DNA from: Patescibacteria group bacterium
GTDB taxonomy: Bacteria; Patescibacteria; Microgenomatia; Daviesbacterales; UBA10151
DNA: 21,712 nt
Assembly (NCBI GenBank): GCA_023487645.1
Contig: JAMDBX010000002.1
Coordinates: forward strand, 1 to 21,712
Direction of reading: 5' to 3'
Numbering within the stretch: the stretch's first letter is position 1; each line of letters begins with the position of its first letter. The position numbers were made by a program, and so were the translations under genes. The notes under the pieces are model-generated. The model was not told the DNA's origin and did not search any database. It saw only the letters and a program-made list of their open reading frames with translations. This document shows positions 14,684 through 20,972 of this stretch, piece after piece.

Positions 14684-16355
14684 CCGATATAAAATTATTA
14701 TTTGCTTATTATGCGTCATCCTTTTGGGGGCTTTTGTCCGTTTTTATCATCTGGAAAAGGTACCCGTTGCTTTAACCGGAGACGAGACGGCTTTTGGCTA
14801 TAACAGCTTTGCGATCTTTAAAACGCTCAAAGATGAGTATGGTCAGTTTTTACCCTTAGCTTTTAAATCATTCGGCGATTATAAAGAACCGGTCTTTGTC
14901 TACCTTTTGGCGCCGCTTACCGGCATATTCGGTCTGTCGGAAATAGTTATTAGGTTTCCGATTGCTGTCGCCGGGACGCTTTTAATATTGGTAACTTATC
15001 TTATTAGTCTTAAAATTTTTAATTCGAAAATTATTGCGCTTGTTGCGGGTTTAATGGTCGCAACTTCACCTTGGGCTATTATTTTTTCCCGGGGTGGATG
15101 GGAAGCGATGCTGGCTCTATTTATTACCACTTTAGCCCTTTATTTGTCTTTTTTGTCATTTAAGCGGCAAAAATGGCTCTATCCGGCAGTTATTCTTTTT
15201 TCTATCGCTGTTTATACTTACCATTCAGAGAAAATTGTCGTGCCCTTGTTGGTGGTATCATTTTGGCTGTTATTTAAAAAACAACTTGCGCTTTCACTGA
15301 AGCAATTTTTTCTACTTGGCGGTATTTTAGTAGTTTTTGCCATTCCATTGCTTGTGGGGTTGACCAACGCTTCGGGGCAGTCCCGGGCCAGTGGATCTTT
15401 AACATTGGACTATCTGTTTCATTCAACAAAAGACCAATCTTATGCCTTAACTGCAAATTTACTTGCCGAGCCGGATAATTTTATTTATTCGTGGATTGAG
15501 CATTCTAGAGTATCTTTGTCCGTTACCGATATTGCCAGTAAATTTTATGCTTATATTTCTCCTGCCAATATTTTTACTTACGGCGACGAGGTAGGAAGGC
15601 ATAGTGTAGTCGGGTTTGGCGTCCTTTATCCGTTTGATTTTCTCTTTATTCTTTTGGGGGGATATTTTCTTATAAAAAAATCTAAAAATTCATATGAAAA
15701 ATTATTAATTATTTGGTTGTTTGCAGGCCTGCTTCCGGCGATGATCACTATGGATAAATTGCATACTATCAGGCCATTGGCTGCTTTACCTGCTTTGTAT
15801 ATCATCGAAGCCTTTGGTTTGGTAACTTTTTTAAAGTACCTCAAAGATATAAACAGAAAGTGGGTAGTTATTAGTGTTTTATTGTTAGCTATAGTCATAC
15901 CGATTTATTTCCTGCGTTTTTTGCAAAGCTATTTTGTTTACACGCCAATTGAGCGGGCTGACTGGTGGCAATATGGTTATAAGCAGGTGGTGCAAACAGT
16001 GGCGCAGGAGCAGAACCGTTTTCAGCAAGTCGTGATTGACGTCCCTCCGATTTATGGAAATCCCTATATTTTTTTCTTGTTTTATCAGCAATACGATCCG
16101 ACGTTGTATAATCAGACGGTATTGCGCAAAGATGTCCCGAAGTATAAAGTGGTTGAAGTGCATGGGTTTGGAAAGTATCAATTTAGAAATATTAATTGGC
16201 GGGAAGACCAAAAATTACGCCACGTTCTTTTTGTAGGAACCGACCAATCCATTCCTAAAAATGATATTAGAGATTCTAGTAAATATCGGTTAATTAAGGA
16301 AATATTTATGCCTGACGGGAAAACAGTCGTCTTTAGAATTGTAGAGACACTTTAA
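14670..16355 (+). CDS. PMT/GT39-like membrane glycosyltransferase, array member 5
   Basis: This 561-residue paralog has TGDETAFGYNSFAIF (36-50, Asp38-Glu39), FKSFGDYKEPVFVYL, SPWAIIFSRGGWEAMLA, VYTYHSEKIVVPLL, YGDEVGRHSVVGFGVLYPFD and the arginine in LHTIRPLA. The C-terminal tail has WQYGYKQVV, GNPYIFFLFYQQYDPTLYNQ, FGKYQFRNINW and LFVGTDQSIP. It keeps the key acidic residues, so it should be active, but the loop wording (AFGYNSFAIF) sets it apart from members 1-3. I choose ATG 14670, which overlaps the previous gene by 14 bases; the frame extends left to a TTG at 14592, but that stretch lies inside the previous gene and looks unlike a membrane-protein N-terminus. It is the last gene of the array; a 31-base gap follows. 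Confidence 0.85.
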   Translation: MAIVNRYKIIICLLCVILLGAFVRFYHLEKVPVALTGDETAFGYNSFAIFKTLKDEYGQFLPLAFKSFGDYKEPVFVYLLAPLTGIFGLSEIVIRFPIAVAGTLLILVTYLISLKIFNSKIIALVAGLMVATSPWAIIFSRGGWEAMLALFITTLALYLSFLSFKRQKWLYPAVILFSIAVYTYHSEKIVVPLLVVSFWLLFKKQLALSLKQFFLLGGILVVFAIPLLVGLTNASGQSRASGSLTLDYLFHSTKDQSYALTANLLAEPDNFIYSWIEHSRVSLSVTDIASKFYAYISPANIFTYGDEVGRHSVVGFGVLYPFDFLFILLGGYFLIKKSKNSYEKLLIIWLFAGLLPAMITMDKLHTIRPLAALPALYIIEAFGLVTFLKYLKDINRKWVVISVLLLAIVIPIYFLRFLQSYFVYTPIERADWWQYGYKQVVQTVAQEQNRFQQVVIDVPPIYGNPYIFFLFYQQYDPTLYNQTVLRKDVPKYKVVEVHGFGKYQFRNINWREDQKLRHVLFVGTDQSIPKNDIRDSSKYRLIKEIFMPDGKTVVFRIVETL

Positions 16356-16386
16356 GCCGAATAATAATTGATTGTAAAAAGAAAAT

Positions 16387-17247
16387 ATGAAACTTTCTGT
16401 GGTATTAGCTACTTATAACGAAGAAAAAAATATTAGCGATTGCCTGCAATCGGTAAAAGAATTGGCCGATGAGATTATTATTGTTGATGGTGCCTCTTCT
16501 GATAAAACTGTGGAAATCGCCCGGTCCTTTGGGGCAAAAGTAACCGTTACCGATAATCCGCAAATGTTTCACATTAACAAGCAAAAAGCCTTAGGTCTGG
16601 CAAAAAGGGAGTGGATTTTACAACTGGATGCTGATGAAAGAGTGAGTAAAAAATTAGCTGAGGAGATAAAAAAAATTATTACTATGGATGATAATGCTAT
16701 TGAAGAATATCAACAAAAACTTAGAAACAGAAAACTTTTTTTAAGACACCAGAAAATAATAGAAGAAAGGGACGGGGCAGTAGGGGAAAGGGATGGGGAA
16801 TATGCTGCTTTTTTTGTCCCGAGGCTTAATTATTTTTTGGGTAAATATTTGAGGTATGGTGGTGTTTACCCGGATGGAGTTATCAGGTTGGTTAAAAAAG
16901 AAAAAGCTTTTTTCCCTTGTAAAAGTGTTCATGAGCAGATTGCGGTAAAGGGAAAAGTTGGTTGGCTGCAAAATGATCTGCTCCACATGGCTGACCCGAC
17001 TTTTAATAGGTATTTGATGAGAAATAGTAGATATATAGATCTAATTGTGTCGGAGTTTAAGAAAGATAAGACTGGGAAAAATCCTCTCCAATTTGTAGAT
17101 TATGTTTTATTCAAACCACTTTGGTGGTATTTATTGACCCAAATCAGACATAAAGGCCTACTTGATGGTTTTCCGGGAATAGTTTTTTCTTTTTTCTCTG
17201 CCTTAAGGTTTCCCAGGGCATATTGGAGATACTTAGTGAGTAAGTAA
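16387..17247 (+). CDS. GT2-family glycosyltransferase, WaaE/KdtX-like
   Basis: This 286-residue GT-A-fold enzyme resembles lipopolysaccharide-core beta-glucosyltransferases of the WaaE/KdtX type. Visible: LSVVLATYNEEKNI (3-16), EIIIVDGASSDKT (29-41), LQLDADERV (79-87) with the metal-binding DAD at 81-83, FFVPRLNYFLGKYLRYGGVYPD (142-163), IRLVKKEKAFFP and CKSVHEQ (178-184). The C-terminal 60 residues are basic and hydrophobic, likely attaching it to the membrane. Compared with the compact family core there is an extra, highly charged stretch of about 35-40 residues (about 100-138) between the DAD strand and the PRLNYF block, containing ERDG twice. The bases for that repeat form a G-quadruplex motif. 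A 31-base gap separates it from the PMT-like array. Donor and acceptor are unknown. Confidence 0.87.
   Translation: MKLSVVLATYNEEKNISDCLQSVKELADEIIIVDGASSDKTVEIARSFGAKVTVTDNPQMFHINKQKALGLAKREWILQLDADERVSKKLAEEIKKIITMDDNAIEEYQQKLRNRKLFLRHQKIIEERDGAVGERDGEYAAFFVPRLNYFLGKYLRYGGVYPDGVIRLVKKEKAFFPCKSVHEQIAVKGKVGWLQNDLLHMADPTFNRYLMRNSRYIDLIVSEFKKDKTGKNPLQFVDYVLFKPLWWYLLTQIRHKGLLDGFPGIVFSFFSALRFPRAYWRYLVSK
16769..16798 (+). other. G-quadruplex motif inside the GT2 gene
   Basis: Five runs of three or four G on the coding strand (16769-16771, 16774-16777, 16783-16786, 16790-16792, 16795-16798) are separated by loops of 2, 5, 3 and 2 bases. This meets the usual G3+N1-7 pattern in otherwise AT-rich DNA. 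It arises from an in-frame imperfect repeat (GAAAGGGACGGGG at 16765-16777 and GAAAGGGATGGGG at 16786-16798, 21 bases apart). Folding is not proven. Confidence 0.6.
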
Positions 17248-17260
17248 AGTCAAAAGGCAA

Positions 17261-17298
17261 AATTCAAAATGCAAAATTACAACTCAAAATTTAAAAGT
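17261..17298 (+). repeat. Left inverted-repeat arm around the four-helix-bundle gene
   Basis: Two 15-base blocks (17261-17275 and 17284-17298) each match, in reverse complement and at 14 of 15 positions, blocks at 17673-17687 and 17656-17670. The arm contains the ATG of the gene at 17269. Confidence 0.7.
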
Positions 17299-17643
17299 GA
17301 CTTAAAAGAAAGGTGTTATCGATTCGGTTTGAATGTCATTGCTTTAATGGATACTTTGCCCAACAAACGAAGCGCTTGGATAATATCAGATCAGCTAATT
17401 CGCTCCGCAACATCAATAGGTGCTAATCTAATTGAGGCAAGAGCTGCTAGCTCTAGATTAGAATTTAAAAAGTTTCATGAAATATCACTTAAAAGTGCTA
17501 ATGAAACAAAATACTGGTTGGAGCTATTGAAAGATGCAAAATTAGCAGACAATAAAACCGTGGATGTTTTGTTAGTAGAGGTTACAGAACTAGCTAATAT
17601 GTTAGCAGCAGGGGTTCTAAAATTGAAACAGAAGAGCTTTTGA
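17269..17643 (+). CDS. Four-helix-bundle protein, S23/IVP family
   Basis: This 124-residue, all-helical protein belongs to the four-helix-bundle family (PF05635/TIGR02436) first described from intervening sequences of 23S rRNA genes and related to the Avd protein of diversity-generating retroelements. Visible are LKERCYRFGLNVIALMDTLP, the central hallmark QLIRSATSIGANLIEARAASS (with SIGANL and EA), EFKKFHEISLKSANETKYWLELL and a final helix. Its role is unknown; structures form pentameric barrels, and a nucleic-acid link is proposed for Avd. It stands alone inside a glycosyltransferase operon and has nothing to do with glycan chemistry. Imperfect inverted repeats sit on both sides, as often seen around this family, which suggests it was inserted as a unit. 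No reverse transcriptase or template repeat is seen nearby, so it is not part of a visible retroelement. Confidence 0.9.
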   Translation: MQNYNSKFKSDLKERCYRFGLNVIALMDTLPNKRSAWIISDQLIRSATSIGANLIEARAASSRLEFKKFHEISLKSANETKYWLELLKDAKLADNKTVDVLLVEVTELANMLAAGVLKLKQKSF

Positions 17644-17655
17644 TTTTTTACTTGG

Positions 17656-17687
17656 ACTTTTAATTTTTGACCTTTGAATTTTGAATT
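17656..17687 (-). repeat. Right inverted-repeat arm around the four-helix-bundle gene
   Basis: This is the reverse-complement partner of 17261-17298, made of two 15-base blocks with one mismatch each and different spacing between them. It fills most of the 50-base gap before the next gene. An mRNA carrying both arms could fold into a long stem with the gene in the loop, as in rRNA intervening sequences. Confidence 0.7.
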
Positions 17688-17693
17688 ATCTTT

Positions 17694-18746
17694 ATGAATA
17701 AAATAAAAGTTGCTTTTTGCAGTTCGCCTCTCAAATCAGGGCATAAAACTCGAGGTATTGGGTTTTATACAAAGTATTTACTGGAAGTGTTAAAAAAAGA
17801 AGATTTCGATCTCCAGGAATTTTCGGATATTAGAGAGGTAAAAGATGCTGATATAGTCCATTATCCTTTTTTTGACTTATTTGCTCACACGCTTCCTTTT
17901 GTAAAAAAAATTCCAACAATTGTAACTATCCATGATGTAATCCCGTTAGCTTTTCCGGAAAATTATCCTCCCGGCGTCAAAGGCTCTGCCAATCTCTTTT
18001 TACAGAAGTTGTCATTAAAAAATATAGCTGCCGTGATTACCGACTCTGATGATGCCAAAAAAGATATTGTGAGATACTTGGGGGTATCAGCTGATAAGAT
18101 TTGTCCTATCCCTTTAGCTCCTGCATCGCACTTTCATCAAATTAAAGACCGGAACTCTTTAAACAAGGTAAAAGATAAGTATCGTCTGCCGGAAGTTTTT
18201 GCTTTATTTACCGGAAGTGTTAATTATAATAAAAATTTGCTTAGTTTAACCGAAGGAGCTATAAAATCCGGTATAGATATTGTTTTGGTAGGCAAAAGCT
18301 TTGAAACAAGAGAAAATTTAGATCACCCGGAACTAAAAAGTTTTGCGGAGTTTTTAAAAAGATATGAGGCAAATCCTAAGGTGCATATTCTGGGATTTGT
18401 TGAAGATGAAGATTTGGTAGCTATTACCAATTTAGCAAAAATGCTTTTATTGCCTTCTTTTAAAGAAGGCTTTGGAATGCCGATTTTGGAGGCCCAAGTT
18501 TGTGGAATTCCGGTAATTACCAGTAAGATATCTTCTATGCCAGAAGTGGCCGGTGAGAGGGCTTTATTGGTGGATCCATACAATGTGGAGGATATAAGTC
18601 AGGCAATCAAATCTGTAGTTTCTGATAAGAAACTTTCAACAAGTTTAATTGAACAGGGTTTTGAAAATATTAAGAAGTTTTCTTGGGAAAAGGCAGCTAA
18701 GGAAACAATAGAAGTATATAAAAAGGTATTAGAAAATGAAAAATAA
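17694..18746 (+). CDS. GT4-family glycosyltransferase, mannosyltransferase-like
   Basis: This 350-residue cytosolic GT-B enzyme is of the GT4 type common in O-antigen and capsule loci. Visible: the N-terminal GIGFYTKYLLEVL (21-33), VHYPFFD, the TIHDVIPLAFPE loop (78-89) with the usual HD, the VITDSDDAKKDI helix (114-125), FTGSVNYNKNL (172-182) in the donor domain, and the EX7E region FKEGFGMPILEAQVCGIPVI (256-275), followed by MPEVAGERALLVDP. These blocks match mannosyl- and rhamnosyltransferases of the WbdB/MtfB kind; the real donor cannot be read. It lacks a visible ribosome site; the gap upstream is the inverted-repeat arm of the four-helix-bundle element. It overlaps the next gene by 11 bases. 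Confidence 0.88.
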   Translation: MNKIKVAFCSSPLKSGHKTRGIGFYTKYLLEVLKKEDFDLQEFSDIREVKDADIVHYPFFDLFAHTLPFVKKIPTIVTIHDVIPLAFPENYPPGVKGSANLFLQKLSLKNIAAVITDSDDAKKDIVRYLGVSADKICPIPLAPASHFHQIKDRNSLNKVKDKYRLPEVFALFTGSVNYNKNLLSLTEGAIKSGIDIVLVGKSFETRENLDHPELKSFAEFLKRYEANPKVHILGFVEDEDLVAITNLAKMLLLPSFKEGFGMPILEAQVCGIPVITSKISSMPEVAGERALLVDPYNVEDISQAIKSVVSDKKLSTSLIEQGFENIKKFSWEKAAKETIEVYKKVLENEK

Positions 18747-19515
18747 AACTGCGGTAACTTTCTTAATCCCCACATATACAAATGCCAGCGGTTTAAAAAA
18801 ACTCTTAAATTCGCTGTCTTCTTTAAAACAACAGATAGTGGTTGTAGACAATAAACCGGATGCGGAAAAGAGGGAATTATCTACCAAGCAAAATATTCTT
18901 TACCTCCCCCAAAAGAAGAATCTGGGATTTTCGAGGGCGATTAATCTGGCAGCAAAAAAAGCAGGAACAGAGTGGCTAGTTATATTAAATGATGATATTG
19001 AGATCAAAGATACTGGGATATTTGAGGAAATGATCGGTTATGCGGTCAAGAATAATCTGGGTACCGTTTCTCCTGTACTAAAGAACTCACAGGGGCAGAT
19101 AGAAAATTTGGGGTACAGAGTTTTACCTATCGGTAAGGTAGAACTAAACTTTGATAAAGATAGAGAGATAGATGGCCTAACAGCAGCCTGTCTTCTTATA
19201 AAAAAAGCAGTGTTTGAAAAGGTAGAAGGTTTTGATGAGAGGTTTTTTGCTTACCTTGAGGATGTCGACCTGTTTTTAGGATTAAAGAAGGTAGGAGAAA
19301 AATTTGGAATTTGTTATACTACTGAAGTAATTCATAACCACATGACTACTTCATCTAAAATGGGAAATTTTAAACAAAAGCAAGACGTAGTAAACTGGAT
19401 CAAAATAATCATGAAGGATTGGGATAAAAATACTTTAATAAAATATTTGCCGGGAATACTTTTGGAGCGTACGAAAAACATCTTTGGATATCTTAAAAGC
19501 GTGAAAGCTAGATAA
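18736..19515 (+). CDS. GT2-family glycosyltransferase, WbbL-like
   Basis: This 259-residue GT-A enzyme has VTFLIPTYTNA (7-17), QIVVVDNKPD (33-42), KNLGFSRAINLAAK (61-74), LVILNDDIEI (81-90) with the metal-binding NDD at 85-87, DGLTAACLLIKK, GFDERFFAYLEDVDLFL (165-181) with the ED pair at 175-176, and EVIHNHMTT (197-205). This is the rhamnosyltransferase-like WbbL branch, as for the gene at 2968-3780, from which it is clearly diverged. The C-terminal helix (LPGILLERTKNIFGYLKSV) may touch the membrane. The ATG lies 11 bases inside the previous gene, so the GT4 and GT2 enzymes are made together and may act in succession. Confidence 0.87.
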   Translation: MKNKTAVTFLIPTYTNASGLKKLLNSLSSLKQQIVVVDNKPDAEKRELSTKQNILYLPQKKNLGFSRAINLAAKKAGTEWLVILNDDIEIKDTGIFEEMIGYAVKNNLGTVSPVLKNSQGQIENLGYRVLPIGKVELNFDKDREIDGLTAACLLIKKAVFEKVEGFDERFFAYLEDVDLFLGLKKVGEKFGICYTTEVIHNHMTTSSKMGNFKQKQDVVNWIKIIMKDWDKNTLIKYLPGILLERTKNIFGYLKSVKAR

Positions 19516-19538
19516 TCTCATAATGTAACTATTTTTTT

Positions 19539-20063
19539 ATGAATAATTTGTATACAAAAGATTTAATACCAGAAAAATATCGTTCCAATATTGGTGATTA
19601 TACTTATGGAAATCCACAAATTCTTGAATGGGGGGAAGGTGCGAGATTAAAGATAGGAAAATTTTGTTCAATTGCAGATCAGGTAGTAATATTTCTAGGA
19701 GGAAATCATAGGGTTGATTGGGTTACAACATATCCTTTTAATGTCCTGGATTGGCCAGAGGCAAAAGGTATAAGCGGGCACCCAGCTACTAAAGGCAATG
19801 TCGTTATAGGAAATGATGTTTGGATAGGGTATGGAGTAACTATTCTATCGGGCATAACCATAGGAGATGGAGCCATAATAGGTGCTCGAACAGTAGTTAC
19901 TCACAATGTTGATCCGTACTCAGTTGTAGTTGGAAATCCCGGCAGGCAAGTTAAGAAGCGATTTGATGATCAAATAATTCAAAAACTTCTTGAAGATCCG
20001 TGGTGGAATTGGCCGTTAGAGAAGATAAAGAAAAATATAAGGAGACTTTGCAGCGCCCCTTAG
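19539..20063 (+). CDS. CatB-like hexapeptide-repeat O-acetyltransferase
   Basis: This 174-residue left-handed beta-helix acyltransferase is of the CatB/xenobiotic-acetyltransferase type. Visible: the N-terminal IGDYTYGNPQILEWGEGARLKIGKFCSIADQV, the loop GGNHRVDWVTTYPF (54-67) carrying the catalytic His57, and hexapeptide coils from about 88 (VVIGND, VWIGYG, VTILSG, ITIGDG, AIIGAR) ending in the VVVGNPGR cap, then a C-terminal helix with DPWWNWP. In glycan loci such proteins acetylate a sugar hydroxyl from acetyl-CoA in the cytosol; relatives inactivate chloramphenicol, but the context favours a sugar substrate. The gap to the previous gene is 23 bases, with a T-rich stretch and no clear ribosome site. 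Confidence 0.88.
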   Translation: MNNLYTKDLIPEKYRSNIGDYTYGNPQILEWGEGARLKIGKFCSIADQVVIFLGGNHRVDWVTTYPFNVLDWPEAKGISGHPATKGNVVIGNDVWIGYGVTILSGITIGDGAIIGARTVVTHNVDPYSVVVGNPGRQVKKRFDDQIIQKLLEDPWWNWPLEKIKKNIRRLCSAP

Positions 20064-20075
20064 AAAAAATTGCAT

Positions 20076-20960
20076 ATGACGAAAAACTGGAAGTATCACA
20101 AACCAAAATTTAACTACGAAGAGGTGTTTCCCGACATCGATTGGCCTTGGGCGGGGCATAAATATTTTGCATATGATTTGATTCGTAATACAGAACCTGA
20201 AGTAGTAGTTGAGCTAGGGGTACATTGGGGTACATCCTTTTTTAGTTTTAGTCAGGGTGCTAAGGATGGAAAAACGGAAACGAGGCTTTCTGCTGTTGAT
20301 ACTTGGCAAGGGGATAAACATGCTGGATTTTATGGGGAAGATGTTTTTAATAGGGTAAATGAGATTAAAGATAAATACTATAAAGATGTAAATATTCATT
20401 TACTAAGAATGACTTTTGACGAAGCTGTAGATGAGTTTGAAGATGGATCAATTGATATTTTACATATAGATGGTTTGCATACATATAAGGCTGTAAAACA
20501 TGATTTCGATAATTGGTTTAAAAAGGTTAAAAAAGACGGAATTATCCTGTTTCATGACACCCATGAAAGAAAAAGAGGATTTGGAGTATATAAATTATGG
20601 AATGAGCTCCAAAAAAGGTATGTGAATATCGACTTTTATCATTCTCATGGTTTAGGCGTGTTAATAAAACAATCTCATAGCAAATTTAATCTTAATAATT
20701 ATAAATTAAGCTGGGAGGACCATTATTCTATTGTGTCTGAAAAAAATATTTTAGAAAGTAAGTTGGCGGATTATGCCAGAGAAATCAAATTACCTCTGCG
20801 TTATATTTTAGAGCTTGAAAGTAATAATAATAAATATCTCACAGAGGTAAATAACCTACAGACTATAATAAATCAAATTACCTCTGCAAAGTTTTATAAA
20901 ATATGGAGATGGTATTGTAATATTAGGGAGAGTTTATTAATGAAAAGGTGGAAAAGGTGA
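20076..20960 (+). CDS. Class I SAM-dependent methyltransferase with C-terminal helical tail
   Basis: This 294-residue protein has a Rossmann-fold methyltransferase domain of the Methyltransf_24 type. The SAM loop is VVVELGVHWGTS (43-54), followed by LSAVDTWQGD (71-80, acidic ribose-binding end), IDILHIDGLHTYKAVKHDF (126-144) and GIILFHDTHE (155-164). It is similar to sugar- or glycan-methylating enzymes in surface loci; the target is unknown. From about 215 a helical tail follows, with NLQTIINQITSAKFYKIWRWYCNIR (260-284) and a basic end. That tail resembles the N-terminus of the next glycosyltransferase. I use ATG 20076 rather than the TTG at 20070. Two 18-base direct repeats lie in the tail-coding part. 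It starts 12 bases after the acetyltransferase. Confidence 0.82.
   Translation: MTKNWKYHKPKFNYEEVFPDIDWPWAGHKYFAYDLIRNTEPEVVVELGVHWGTSFFSFSQGAKDGKTETRLSAVDTWQGDKHAGFYGEDVFNRVNEIKDKYYKDVNIHLLRMTFDEAVDEFEDGSIDILHIDGLHTYKAVKHDFDNWFKKVKKDGIILFHDTHERKRGFGVYKLWNELQKRYVNIDFYHSHGLGVLIKQSHSKFNLNNYKLSWEDHYSIVSEKNILESKLADYAREIKLPLRYILELESNNNKYLTEVNNLQTIINQITSAKFYKIWRWYCNIRESLLMKRWKR
20782..20887 (+). repeat. 18-base direct repeat in the methyltransferase tail
   Basis: AAATCAAATTACCTCTGC occurs at 20782-20799 and again at 20870-20887. The spacing of 88 bases is not a multiple of three, so the copies are read in different frames (IKLPL versus QITSA). The complementary CAGAGGTAA lies between them at 20842-20850, so either copy can pair with it. 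Confidence 0.75.
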
Positions 20961-20972
20961 CTGACTGATTTT

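Noticed and set aside
15885..16236. Frames on both strands inside array member 5
   Set aside because: They are shadows of the conserved C-terminal tail of a real gene, with no recognisable domain.
17269..17643. Diversity-generating retroelement accessory gene (avd)
   Set aside because: The protein is of the same fold family, but no reverse transcriptase, template repeat or variable target gene is visible nearby.
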